NCBI GenBank assembly: GCA_963725415.1
Contig: CAVRZY010000153.1
Coordinates: 1-26,409, forward strand
DNA length: 26,409 bases
Direction of reading: 5' to 3'
From: CAVRZY01 sp963725415
Lineage (GTDB): Bacteria; Acidobacteriota; Terriglobia; Bryobacterales; Bryobacteraceae
The translations under genes and the position numbers were made by a program. How positions within the stretch are numbered: position 1 is the stretch's first letter; every line of letters begins with the position of its first letter. Below are positions 15,290 through 24,332 of the stretch, one piece after another. The notes under the pieces are model-generated. The model saw only the letters and a list, made by a program, of their open reading frames with translations, ran no database searches and was not told the DNA's origin.

Positions 15290-16113
15290 GAGACATGGAA
15301 ATTGGGGTGATGTTCTGGGGAGGGCGAGACCCGCTGGAGACCCTCCGCGAGTTGAAGGGCCTGGGTGTGCGCTGCGGCCAGATGGGCATCCCGGGAGACA
15401 TGAAGCTGAAAGGCGCCGCCCCGGCCTGGAAAGCGGCGCTGGAGGCCGAGCAGTTCACCCTGGTCACAGTGTTTGCGGCCTACACGGGCGAGAGCTACGC
15501 TGACATTCCAACTGTCCAGGGCACCGTTGGCTTTATCCCGCTCGCCACCCGAGTGGAGCGTGAGGCTCGCACGCTGGAGATCAGCGACTTTGCCGCCGCG
15601 CTGGATGTGCCGAGCATCGCGCTCCACGTTGGCTTTGTGCCCGAGGACTCAAGTGATCCCGATTATGGCGCGGTGCGCGAGATGGTGCGCCACGTGGCCG
15701 ACCACGCCGCTGGCCACAACCAGACCTTCGCGCTGGAGACCGGCCAGGAACCGGCCCATGTGCTGCTGCGATTCATCGAGGACGTAAACCGGCCCAACAT
15801 CCGCATCAATTTCGATCCCGCCAACATGATCCTTTACGGCAGCGGCGATCCCATTGAGGCGCTGGACGTGCTCGGGCAGCAGGTCATCTCGGTCCACTGC
15901 AAGGACGGGGACTGGCCTCCCAAGGGCGTCCCTGGCGCTCTGGGCACCGAGAGGCCGCTCGGCCAGGGATCTGTTGGCATCGAGCGGTTTATCGCCAAGT
16001 TGAAGGAGATCGGCTACAAGGGAACCCTGAACATCGAACGGGAGGTCGAGAACCAGCAGGAACGCCTGCGTGACATCCGCATGGCGGTCGGTTTGCTGGA
16101 ACGGCTGCGATGA
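15277..16113 (+). CDS. Sugar phosphate isomerase/epimerase (TIM barrel, AP_endonuc_2 family)
   Basis: The product has 278 residues from the ATG at 15277, which has AGGAG about ten bases ahead inside the upstream gene. The ATG at 15295 is an alternative. Divalent-metal ligands typical of the xylose isomerase-like barrel are present: E154 (LETG), D180 (NFDPANM), H207 (SVHCKDGDW) and E254 (LNIERE). Enzymes of this family isomerise or epimerise keto-sugars, cyclitols or their derivatives. The 13-bp overlap with the oxidoreductase gene and the ATGA overlap with the downstream SBBP gene show a translationally coupled three-gene unit. An oxidise-then-isomerise pathway is likely, by inference. Confidence 0.85.
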   Translation: MQPLRDMEIGVMFWGGRDPLETLRELKGLGVRCGQMGIPGDMKLKGAAPAWKAALEAEQFTLVTVFAAYTGESYADIPTVQGTVGFIPLATRVEREARTLEISDFAAALDVPSIALHVGFVPEDSSDPDYGAVREMVRHVADHAAGHNQTFALETGQEPAHVLLRFIEDVNRPNIRINFDPANMILYGSGDPIEALDVLGQQVISVHCKDGDWPPKGVPGALGTERPLGQGSVGIERFIAKLKEIGYKGTLNIEREVENQQERLRDIRMAVGLLERLR

Positions 16114-18868
16114 TCCTTCCGCTGCTGCTGCTGACCGCGGCCGCGGCGCCGCCGGACCCTGTTCGTCTCAGCGATAGCTACGGGAACCTGCCGCTGAGTT
16201 TTGAAGCCAACCACGGCCAGACCAATCCGCAGGTCAGATTTCTGGTGCGGGGCAACGGTTATACGGCATTCTTCACTCCCGGGGAAATCGTGCTGAGCCT
16301 CAGGAGTGGCGTGGTGAGGGTGCGGCTGGCCGGGAGTAGCCCCGGCGCGCAGGTGGAAGCCCTCGATCCGCTGCCCGGCACAGTCAACTACTTCATCGGC
16401 AACGACCCCAGTAAGTGGCGCACCGACATTCCCACTTATGCACGGGTGCGATGCCGCCAGGTCTACCCGGGAGTGAACCTGGTCTTTTACGGCAACCGGC
16501 ACCGGCTGGAATACGACTTCGAGGTGGCTCCAGGCGCTGACCCGCGGGTCATTCAACTGGCTATCGAAGGCGCCGGCAGGATGCGTGTCAGTGCCAACGG
16601 CGACCTGGAGCTGCCAGTTGGGCGCGGCGTACTTCGCCAGCACAGGCCGGTGGTCTATCAGACCATGAATGGGAAGCGGCGCCCGCTGGAGGGTCGCTAT
16701 GTGCTGCGCGGGAAGAACCGGGTCGGCTTCCAAGTACTTGGCTACGACCCAGGCGAAGCTGTCTTCATCGACCCGGTGCTGTCCTACGCGAGCTATCTAG
16801 GCGGAAGCCGGGACGATCGGGGATTCAGCATCGCGGTGGACGCCTCCGGGAGCGCCTACGTTGCGGGGTTCACTCAATCGAACGGCCTTCCCGTCACCAC
16901 GGGCGCGTTTCGAGGCTATTACGGCGGCTCTGGGGATGGCTTCGTTGCCAAGTTAAACCCCGCGGGGACGGCCCTGGTTTACTGCACCTATCTGGGAGGC
17001 GCGGACGAGGACGGTGCGTCTTCCATTGCCGTGGACAGCGCCGGCAATGCCCTGGTTGCCGGAGGCACCCGGTCGCCGGACTTCCCCACCACCAAGGGCG
17101 CCTACCAGACTGCCAACACGGGCCTGGGGCAGGACGCCTTCGTGACCAAGTTGAATACCGCGGGAAATGACTTGATCTACTCGACCTACTTGGGCGGAAC
17201 CGGCGACGAGGCGGCGTGTGGAAGTACCTTGGACAGCTCCGGGAACGCCTATGTAACGGGCAGTACTGCGTCTTCGAATTTTCCCCGGACTGCGGGGGCC
17301 TTGCGCGCCGGTCCCGGCGGTCAAGGCGACATATTCGTCACCAAGCTGAACCCAAGCGGTTCGGGTTTAGTCTACTCGACGGCCTTCGGGGGCAGCGCTC
17401 TGGACATGGCCTGCTCGATTCAAGTGGACAAGGCCGGCAACGCCCATATCACCGGAGATGCCTATTCCGCCGATTTCCCCACAACGCCCGGCGCCGTCCA
17501 ACCCAAATTCGGGCGGCCGCCTGGATCTGCACGTTGTCAAGTTGAATCCCGAAGGCACGGCATTTGTTTACTCCACTTACTTGGGAGGCAAGGGAGACGA
17601 TAGCGGTTTCGGCCTGGCTCTGGATTCATCCGGCAACGCTTACGTGACCGGCGGGTCGGGACTCGAGTGACTTTCCGGTGACGACGGGCGCCCTCCAGAC
17701 TGCTTTGCGTGGCCCGCAGGACGCCGTGGTGGCGAAGCTGAGTCCCGATGGCAGGAGTCTGTTGTACTCGACCTACCTGGGCGGCAGCGGCGCAGACATC
17801 GGGCTGGGCATCGCGTTGGACTCGTCGGCCAACATTTACGTCACCGGCGGTGCAGGCTCAGCCGACTTTCCCACCACGCGCGATGCCGTGCAGACGTCTG
17901 TGAAAGGCCTGAGCGACGCTTTCGTGACGATGATCAAAGCCGACGGCTCCGGGCTGTTGTACTCGACCTTCCTGGGGGGCAGCCAGGATGATGACGGGTT
18001 GGGCATTGTGGTGGACTCCGCCGGCAGCGTATACGTGGCCGGGGAAACTACCTCGAGCGACTTTCCCACTACTGCCGGGGCTCCCCGCACCAGTTACGGA
18101 GGTGGGATTGACGCTTTCGTCGCCAAGATCTCGTTCGAGGATCCCAACGCGCCCAGGCTTGCCGAGAGCGGAGTTGCCAATGCCGCGAGCTTCGTGCCAG
18201 GACCGGTGTCGCCGGGCGAGATCATCACGATCTTTGGCAACAGGATCGGCCCGGCGCAGTTGGTGACTTTCAAACTCACCCCCGCTGGTCTGTTCGACAC
18301 CACGCTGGCGGAGACGAAAGTCACTTTTGACAACCTTCCGGCGCCGTTGATCTACGTGTCGGCGACCCAAGTAAGCGCTGTCGTGCCCTACGCGGTGGCC
18401 GGTAAAACCACCACGCAGTTGCAGGTCGAGTACAAAGGGATCAAGTCGAACGTGCTGTCGCTTGCGGTAGCCCCGGTCGCGCCTGGCATCTTCAGCCTGG
18501 ACTCGACGGGTAAGGGTCCGGGGGCCATCCTGAACCAGGACATGAGCGTCAACTCGGCCTCCAATCCGGCCTCGCGGGGCGGCTTCGTGGTGCTGTACGC
18601 CACGGGTGAAGGGCAGACCAAACCGCCGGGAGTGGACGGGAAACCGGCGGCAGGTGAGCTGCCCACGCCGGTGCTCCCGGTCTCGGTGCACATCGGCGGC
18701 CTGGAGGCTGAGGTGTTCTACGCCGGCGGCGCGCCAGGCCTGGTGGCGGGCCTGCTTCAGGTCAACGCTCGCGTCCCGGAGGGCGTGAGTTCCGGCAACT
18801 CCGTGCCGGTCGTTCTGAAGGTTGGCTCAGCCGAGAGCCAGCCCGCCATCACCGTGGCGGTCCAGTAG
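16110..18868 (+). CDS. Secreted SBBP-repeat beta-propeller with TIGR03437 C-terminal domain (two frameshifts)
   Basis: About 918 residues after repair. A short signal peptide (MILPLLLLTAAAAP) is followed by the N-terminal beta-sandwich found before SBBP repeats (LSFEANHGQTNPQVRFL to about residue 225). Then come seven repeats of about 65 residues (16784-18143), each reading roughly Y-S-T-Y-L-G-G, D-S-S-G-N-A-Y-V-T-G, D-F-P-T-T. Seven such units would close a seven-bladed propeller. The last 230 residues (GVANAASFVPGPVSPGEIIT onward) are the C-terminal domain typical of Solibacter-group secreted proteins. The frame breaks by one extra G at 17511-17513 and one at 17658-17660. Both fall between conserved repeat halves, so sequencing error is likely. 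The role may be binding of extracellular polymer or surface adhesion. It is coupled by ATGA to the isomerase gene. Confidence 0.85.
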
Positions 18869-19825
18869 TCAGTTGCACTCGGCCACCAGCGGGCCGGCGA
18901 GTTCCTTGAGGAAAAACAGCCGTCCGGGCAGGGTGGGCATGAAACTGGAGGGGACCCAGCGGTCAGGTCCGTGCCGGAGCGTAACCCACAGGCTGAGGCC
19001 CTGCCACTGCATGCCGCGGCCCAGCACGCCGTCGGCGCCGCCGATGATGCGGTCAGCCTTCAGGAACAGCCCCGGGCCGATGGTGTTGGCGCGCGTGGGC
19101 ACCAGCGTGGTGCGGCTCTTGAAACTGGTGATGGCGTTCTGCTCGATGGTCAGCGGGTGCAGCTTTGCCCCCAGGCGATGGGTCTGCCGCTTCCAGTCGT
19201 CGTCGCTGGAGAATTCGGCGGCGAAGTGAGGCTCCCAGAAGGCGATGTGGAAGACTCTGCCGATGCCGAAGATCACTTCGAGTTGCGCGCCCTGGGTCTG
19301 GAGCGCGGCGATCCGGTCCGCGTAGGTGGGCAGCATCTCGCGCGTGGCGAAATGTCGCTGGTTCTGTGGAACGGTAAGCGCGCCCAGCGGGCCGTAGAAA
19401 GCGTCCTCCATGGCGAAGCGGAAGGCGCCCGGGTTGTCCGACGGCAGGGTGTTGCCCTCGGCGTCGCTCCATTCGTCCATGTTGAAGCCGTAGACGTGGT
19501 CGCACCACACGCCCCATTCCCTCAGGAAATAGACGGCCCAGCGATACATGCCCATGGGGCCCACCGGCAAAATCAGCGCCAACTTGCGCCCGGCTTCCCG
19601 CGCCCGGCGGATTTCGAGGGCAATCTCATGGCCCAGCATGGTGTCGAAATCGGCCAGCGTGGCGCACGGAACAGGCTGGAAATCCGGATGCCACCAGGGT
19701 TGGCGGTCCAGCACTGATTCCGGGCGGTGGCTACAGCAGGCATCGATCTTCTCCAGATCCCATCCGGCGGGAAAAAAGTTCTCCAACAAAGATCCCTTCA
19801 GGGTACTCGCCAAATCAATCTTCAT
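18869..19825 (-). CDS. Divergent glucosamine-6-phosphate deaminase (NagB)-like protein
   Basis: The product has 318 residues from the ATG at 19825, with GAGGT seven bases upstream. A TTG at 19840 is also in frame but less likely. NagB-family landmarks are recognisable: LPVGPMGMY in place of the phosphate loop LPTGxTP, NMDEW (D117-E118, the catalytic Asp of NagB) and GIGRVFHIAFWEP (H193, E198) for GVGxDGHIAFNEP. The Asp of the NagB Asp-His-Glu triad is replaced by Val191 and the phosphate loop is altered, so the substrate may be a different, possibly unphosphorylated, sugar. The protein is about 50 residues longer than typical NagB, mainly at the N-terminus. Its stop codon abuts the SBBP stop codon with no bases between. 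Confidence 0.7.
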   Translation of the reverse strand: MKIDLASTLKGSLLENFFPAGWDLEKIDACCSHRPESVLDRQPWWHPDFQPVPCATLADFDTMLGHEIALEIRRAREAGRKLALILPVGPMGMYRWAVYFLREWGVWCDHVYGFNMDEWSDAEGNTLPSDNPGAFRFAMEDAFYGPLGALTVPQNQRHFATREMLPTYADRIAALQTQGAQLEVIFGIGRVFHIAFWEPHFAAEFSSDDDWKRQTHRLGAKLHPLTIEQNAITSFKSRTTLVPTRANTIGPGLFLKADRIIGGADGVLGRGMQWQGLSLWVTLRHGPDRWVPSSFMPTLPGRLFFLKELAGPLVAECN

Positions 19826-19913
19826 GCTCTGACCTCGCAACAGATACTAATACCACGTCTGGCCAAACCTGATAATATGGGAGCGCTTTTTCGGGCACAG
19901 GAGGATTCATTCG
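19826..19913. promoter_or_regulatory. Divergent intergenic region between NagB-like and epimerase genes
   Basis: An 88-base region is locally AT-richer than its surroundings. TAATAT (19873-19878) could be the -10 of the plus-strand gene and the reverse complement of CTAATA (19847-19852), TATTAG, the -10 of the minus-strand gene. No convincing -35 boxes are seen. AGGAGG at 19899-19904 is the plus-strand ribosome binding site. Confidence 0.4.
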
Positions 19914-20756
19914 ATGAAATTCGGGGTCAACACGCTGATATGGACCGGGGCCTTCGACCGGTCGCACCTGCCCCTGCTGCCGCGGCTCAAAGAGCGGGGG
20001 TTTGACGGGGTTGAGATCGTCGTGTTCCATGTGGAGGATTTTCCTGTGGCGGAGACGCGCAGGAGCCTTGAAGAAAACGGCATGGAATGCACCTTCTGCA
20101 CGGCGCTGGCCTCCGACATGAGCGCCATCAGCGAGGACGCCGGCGCGCGGCAGAGGGCGCGCACCTATCTGGAGGATTGCACCAAGATGGCCGCCGACCT
20201 CGGGGCCAAGGTGTTCGGCGGCGCTTTCTACGCGCCCATCGGCTACCTGCCCGGGCGGCGCCGCACCGCTGAGGAGTGGAAACGGGAGGTCGAGTTCTTG
20301 CAGTCTTTGGGGGACACCCTGACGCGCAACGACGTGACCCTGGCGGTGGAGCCGCTGAACCGCTTCGAGACCTTCTTCCTGAACACCGTGGCCGACACGG
20401 TGAAGCTGTGCGAGGAAGTGAATCATCCCAAGGTGGGCGTTTTGCTGGACACCTTCCACGCCAACATTGAAGAAAGAGACGTGGTGGCGGCGTTTGCGCA
20501 GGCCGGGAAGCACCTCAAGCACGTGCACACCTGCGAGAACGACCGGGGCACTCCGGGCACCGGGCACGTCCCGTGGACCGGCGTCTTCCAGGTGCTTCGG
20601 GACCTGAAATACGATGGCTGGCTAATCATCGAGAGCTTCGGATACACCATTCCCGAGATCGCCACCGCCGCCTGCATCTGGCGCGACCTGGCGCCCGTAC
20701 CGGAGCTGATCGCCTATAACGGGGTGAAGTTTCTCAGACAGCTCGCGGGGGCGTGA
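19914..20756 (+). CDS. D-tagatose/D-psicose 3-epimerase-type sugar isomerase
   Basis: The product has 280 residues and a TIM-barrel fold. The metal/catalytic residues E146 (AVEPLNRFE), D179 (LDTFHANIEE), H205 (HVHTCENDRG) and E240 (IIESF) have exactly the spacing of Glu152, Asp185, His211 and Glu246 in Pseudomonas cichorii D-tagatose 3-epimerase (constant offset of six). The HANIEE and NRFE motifs are typical of that family. The reaction is therefore probably C3 epimerisation of a ketohexose or a related keto-sugar. AGGAGG is nine bases upstream. It diverges from the NagB-like gene, and its 3' end overlaps the convergent Gfo/Idh/MocA gene by 23 bases. A hydroxypyruvate isomerase-like activity is a less likely alternative. 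Confidence 0.85.
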   Translation: MKFGVNTLIWTGAFDRSHLPLLPRLKERGFDGVEIVVFHVEDFPVAETRRSLEENGMECTFCTALASDMSAISEDAGARQRARTYLEDCTKMAADLGAKVFGGAFYAPIGYLPGRRRTAEEWKREVEFLQSLGDTLTRNDVTLAVEPLNRFETFFLNTVADTVKLCEEVNHPKVGVLLDTFHANIEERDVVAAFAQAGKHLKHVHTCENDRGTPGTGHVPWTGVFQVLRDLKYDGWLIIESFGYTIPEIATAACIWRDLAPVPELIAYNGVKFLRQLAGA

Positions 20757-21792
20757 CTTGGACCGCCCTCCCGGTGCGGGCCGACTCGTAGCAGGCGGTA
20801 AGGACCTTCTGGCTGCGCAGGCCGGCCTCGCCGGTCACCAGTGAGGGGCGACCTTCGAGCAGCGCCTGGCTGAACTCTTTGATCTCGGCGCGGTACATGT
20901 TCACCGGCTGGGGCGTGATTTGGAAGCCCACAGCGGAGTCCCGCGCCTGCTGGGCGTCGTAGCCCGTGGCCTGCTGCTTCAGGTGGGCCACCATGGCGCC
21001 CTGGCTGCCCTGTCCGATGGTGCCCCGGGCCAGGATGCTGCCCAGGGAGCCGTACAGTTCCAGGACGTTCTGGCTGCTCTCGTCCGGGATGGAGAAGAAG
21101 GTATCTACCGTGCCAAGCGCGCCGTTTTCGAACCACAGCAGGGCTACGGCGCTGTCCTCGGGCTGATAGGAGTGAATGGTGTTGTTGATGAAGCAGCTCA
21201 CTTTGCTGACCGGGCCGAAGAACATTTCCAGCAGGTCGATGCAGTGACCGCCCATGTCGATGAGGGAACCGCCGCCGCCCTGGGCGGGATCCTGGCGCCA
21301 GGCGCCCTGGATGGGCGGGTACCAGCAGGAAAGCTGGGCCCGGCCGTAGACGGGCTGGCCCAGCCTGCCATCCTGGATGAGCCGGAGCGCGGCCTGATGC
21401 TGGGAGTGGAAGCGCATCATGAAGGCGGTGCCCAGCCGGACGCCGCCCTGCGCGCACGCCGCCAGCATCCTCTCCGCTTCCGCAACGTTCATCCCCAGGG
21501 GTTTCTCGCAGAGGACGTGCTTGCCGGCCCTGGCACAGACCAGTACCTGCGAGTAGTGCAGGCAGGCTGGCGTGGCAACATAGACGGCGTCAAGATCCGT
21601 GCCCAGCAGCTCATCCATGCTCGAAACCGCTCTGGCGCCGAATCTGCGGGCGACTTCCTGGTTGACGGTCGTGTTCACGTCGTAGACCGTCACCAGCTCA
21701 GCGTTTACGGCAGGGACGATGCCTTCGGGAATGGTGCGGCGGAGCGCGATGCCGCCGGACCCGATCACGCCCCACTTGACTTTACCTGGCAT
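20734..21792 (-). CDS. Gfo/Idh/MocA family oxidoreductase paired with DegT aminotransferase
   Basis: The product has 352 residues, is cytoplasmic with no signal peptide, and has the nucleotide loop GSGGIA (11-16), EKP (96-98) and the GGHCIDLLEMFFG helix of the substrate domain. The start ATG lies inside the end of the aminotransferase gene (11-base overlap), so the two are co-translated. Such pairs (oxidoreductase making a ketone, DegT enzyme aminating it) occur in amino-sugar and aminocyclitol pathways such as NtdC/NtdA or scyllo-inosose amination. By inference this enzyme may supply the keto substrate. Its 3' end overlaps the convergent epimerase gene by 23 bases. Confidence 0.85.
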   Translation of the reverse strand: MPGKVKWGVIGSGGIALRRTIPEGIVPAVNAELVTVYDVNTTVNQEVARRFGARAVSSMDELLGTDLDAVYVATPACLHYSQVLVCARAGKHVLCEKPLGMNVAEAERMLAACAQGGVRLGTAFMMRFHSQHQAALRLIQDGRLGQPVYGRAQLSCWYPPIQGAWRQDPAQGGGGSLIDMGGHCIDLLEMFFGPVSKVSCFINNTIHSYQPEDSAVALLWFENGALGTVDTFFSIPDESSQNVLELYGSLGSILARGTIGQGSQGAMVAHLKQQATGYDAQQARDSAVGFQITPQPVNMYRAEIKEFSQALLEGRPSLVTGEAGLRSQKVLTACYESARTGRAVQVTPPRAV

Positions 21793-23056
21793 AGGCTTGG
21801 ATCACCTTCACCAGTGCGTGCGCGATCTGGCGCATGTCGTCCTCGGTGTAGGTCGGATAAGCGAAACACGTGAACGTATGAGTCTCGTGCCACAGTGCGT
21901 TGGGCACCTCGACCTGGCGGTAATCCACGCTGGCGGGGTTGGTGTACTCCGCTGATTTGAAGGGGAAGCCCGATCTGCCGAAGGCGTGGTGCTCGGTGAA
22001 AGCCCGCTCGGTGTGGCATTGCGGCCAGAAGACCTTCCAGCAGGGCGCGCCTTCGGCGCCCGCGGCGTCCACGAACTGCCGGATGTCGCAGGTCATGTTC
22101 TCGATATCCAGCGAGAAGGCCATCGACATACCAGCCGTTTCTGCGCTCCTCGGTATCGATGGGGAGATACTTGACCGGCGGCAGGCCCCGCAGCGCGTCC
22201 ATGAGGATCCTGGCGTTGCGCCGGCGCGCGGGCATGTTCCAGGTGTCCATGCGCTCCAGCTCGGCCAGGCCGATGGCCGACTGCATCTCCGTCATGCGGT
22301 AATTCCAGCCCACCATGTTGTGGATGTAGGGCAGCTTCTGCTCCAGCTCGAGCAGGTTCAGCCGTTCCTTGACGTCGTAGCCGTGATCGCGGAAGCTGCG
22401 GGCCTTCCAGGCCAGGTCTTCGTCGTCGGTGGTCACCATGCCGCCTTCGCCGCCGGTAGTGAAGGTCTTGTTCTGGCAGAAGCTGCAGGCGGCCATGTGG
22501 CCCCAGCGTGCCGGTCTTGCGGCCCTTGTAAGCGCCGCCAAACGCTTCGGCGTTGTCTTCGATCACTAACAGGTTGTGCTTGCGGGCGAAGGCCAGGATC
22601 TTGTCCATGTCGCAGACGTTGCCGTAGAGGTGCACCGGAATGATGGCCCGGGTGCGCTCGTTGACCAGCTTTTCGGCGGATTCGACGCTGATGCAGTGGT
22701 CCGTCGAGGTTGACGTCGGCGAAGCGGGGGATGGCGCCCGCCTGCACCACCGAGAAACTGGTGGCGATGAAGGTGTAGCTGGGGACGATGACTTCGTCGC
22801 CCGGCCCGATGCCCAGGGCGCTCATGGCCACGTGCAGGGCCGCCGTTCCGGTGGCCACGCTGATGGCGTACTTGCTGCCTTGCCAGGCGGCGTACTTCTG
22901 CTCGAACTCCATGCCTTTGCGGCCGGTCCAGTAGTTGACCTTTCCGGAGCGCAAGACTGCCTCGACGGCCTGGATGGCCTGCTCGTTAAACTGAGGCCAG
23001 CCGACCAGCTTGTTGGTGACTGCCTTCGGGCCGCCGTGAATTGCCAGTGCTTCCAT
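21782..23056 (-). CDS. DegT/DnrJ/EryC1/StrS aminotransferase (three frameshifts)
   Basis: About 423 residues after removal of three extra bases. AGGAGG lies about ten bases ahead of the ATG at 23056. Typical PLP-enzyme text is present: GSKYAISVATGTAALHVAM, GPGDEVIVPSYTFIAT, VIEDNAEAFGG and the Schiff-base lysine K196 in NKTFTTGGEGG. The breaks, each one extra base, are at 22701-22702 (FADVNLD/DHCISVESAE), 22501-22504 (KTGTLG/HMAACSFCQ) and about 22127 (RRNGWY/SMAFSLDIE). Sequence conservation is continuous across them, so errors are more likely than decay. It transfers an amino group to a keto-sugar or keto-cyclitol. The layout resembles AHBA-synthase and scyllo-inosose aminotransferase relatives. 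It is the first gene of the pair with the oxidoreductase at 20734-21792. Confidence 0.8.
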
Positions 23057-23071
23057 GCTTACGGGTCCTCC

Positions 23072-23099
23072 TTGGAATTGGACGGAATGATACCATAAT
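23072..23099 (+). promoter_or_regulatory. Candidate sigma70-type promoter for the 23144 gene
   Basis: TTGGAA (23072-23077), a 16-base spacer and CATAAT (23094-23099) form a reasonable -35/-10 pair in the 87-base divergent region between the aminotransferase (minus) and the Tat-type oxidoreductase (plus). On the opposite strand TATCAT (reverse complement of 23087-23092) could be the -10 for the aminotransferase operon. Confidence 0.45.
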
Positions 23100-23143
23100 G
23101 CGAGTCCCGAGAAGTCGATGGAAGCGGGATGACGGAGAGAAGA

Positions 23144-24256
23144 ATGGACAATTCGGAATATACGCGTCGTACGTTTCTGAGAGTTCCTGCGGTGGCGGCG
23201 CCGGCCATCTTGGCGGCGCAGACGCGCAGTGATGAGGTGCGGGTGGCCCACGTGGGGGTGGGCAACCGGGGTTCCTTCCTGCTGCGGCACATGCTGAAGG
23301 TTCCCGGAGTCAAGGTGGTGGCGGTGTGCGACATCCTGCCGGATCGCGCTGAAGAGGCCGCCAAGATGGTGGCTGGGGCGGGCGGGGCGGCCAAGACCTG
23401 GGCGGACTTCCGCAGGATGCTGGATGAGCAGAAGGATATTGACGCCGTCGTGCTGGCCACGCCCGACTTTACGCACAAGGATTTCGACATCGCCATCCTG
23501 GAAGTGGGCAAGCACCTGTACGCCGAGAAGCCGCTGGCGCTCACAGCCGCCGACTGCAAGGCGGTGGTAAGCCAGGCCAAGCGGGCCAAAGGGGTGTTCC
23601 AGGCGGGCTTCCAGTTGCGGCACGACCCGAACCGCAACGCTTCCATGAAGTTCATTCAGAGCGGCGGGATTGGCAAGGTGCTGATGTGCCACGGCATGCG
23701 GCACGGCAGCGACCTGCCGCGCACCATCCCCTGGTACTTCGACAAGACCAGGAGCGGTGACATCGTGATCGACCAGGGCATCCACATTCTGGACCTGTTC
23801 ACCTGGGCCATCGGCGCGCACCCGCAGCGGGCGCTGGCCTCCGGCGGCATCAACCTGTTCATCAACGAGCCGCCCGGCCGCACGGTGATGGACAACTACA
23901 GCCTGATCTTCGAGTACCCCAACGGCGAGCGGGTGAACTTCAGCCATCACTACTTCGATCCGCCCGGATTCACCGGCATTCGGGAGCGGGTGTTCGGATC
24001 GGGGGGCGCTATCGAATTGGCGGAGGCGAGCTGGCAACCGCGCGAGAAGCGGGGCGGCGCGCTCAAGCTGGAGGTGCCGGACGCGGGCCAGGATTCCAGC
24101 TACATGGCGTTGGCGGCGTTCGTGGATTCGATCCGCACGAAGAAGCTGCCGATCAACAACGCGGAATCCGCCATGCGCTCGACGCTCCAGGCGGTCATGG
24201 CCACCAAGGCCATCTACGAGAAGCGTATCGTGACGTGGGAAGAAGTGGCGGGGTAG
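23144..24256 (+). CDS. Tat-exported Gfo/Idh/MocA family oxidoreductase
   Basis: The product has 370 residues from the ATG at 23144, chosen because GGAGAG (23134-23139) is correctly spaced. The upstream ATG at 23129 is not supported. A twin-arginine motif (TRRTFLR, R8-R9) precedes a hydrophobic Ala-rich stretch. The nucleotide loop is GVGNRG (38-43) and EKP is at 128-130. The C-terminal domain contains IDQGIHILDLFTW with the conserved His/Asp. Exported members are associated with C3 oxidation of glycosides. It converges on the DUF1080 gene, which also has a Tat-type N-terminus, and both products may act in the same compartment on 3-keto-glycosides (inference). Confidence 0.88.
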   Translation: MDNSEYTRRTFLRVPAVAAPAILAAQTRSDEVRVAHVGVGNRGSFLLRHMLKVPGVKVVAVCDILPDRAEEAAKMVAGAGGAAKTWADFRRMLDEQKDIDAVVLATPDFTHKDFDIAILEVGKHLYAEKPLALTAADCKAVVSQAKRAKGVFQAGFQLRHDPNRNASMKFIQSGGIGKVLMCHGMRHGSDLPRTIPWYFDKTRSGDIVIDQGIHILDLFTWAIGAHPQRALASGGINLFINEPPGRTVMDNYSLIFEYPNGERVNFSHHYFDPPGFTGIRERVFGSGGAIELAEASWQPREKRGGALKLEVPDAGQDSSYMALAAFVDSIRTKKLPINNAESAMRSTLQAVMATKAIYEKRIVTWEEVAG

Positions 24257-24324
24257 TGGGACAGGCTACCCTGTCCACATGGGGACAGGGTAGCCTGTCC
24301 CAGTCGGGGAGAAGTGGCGGGGTA
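24241..24324. repeat. 15-bp direct repeat flanking a palindrome
   Basis: AGAAGTGGCGGGGTA occurs at 24241-24255, where it is the last codons of the oxidoreductase gene, and again exactly at 24310-24324. The two copies bracket the perfect palindrome at 24258-24301. This could be a duplication made when the palindromic element inserted, or slippage or misassembly. Confidence 0.6.
24258..24301. terminator. 19-bp perfect hairpin between convergent genes
   Basis: Positions 24258-24276 are the exact reverse complement of 24283-24301, with a 6-base loop. Each arm is itself a smaller palindrome (GGACAG with CTGTCC), so cruciform or double-hairpin forms are possible. It starts two bases after the oxidoreductase stop codon and lies before the end of the DUF1080 gene on the other strand, so it could act as a bidirectional terminator. 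It lacks T-runs and may primarily be a repeat element. Confidence 0.6.
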
Positions 24325-24332
24325 TGTCCCCG

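Noticed and set aside
22433..24037. Very long minus-strand open frame (534 codons) spanning the Gfo/Idh/MocA gene and the aminotransferase
   Set aside because: Only the part from 23056 is real (the aminotransferase N-terminus). The upstream part is antisense to the oxidoreductase and the downstream end is out of frame after a one-base break.
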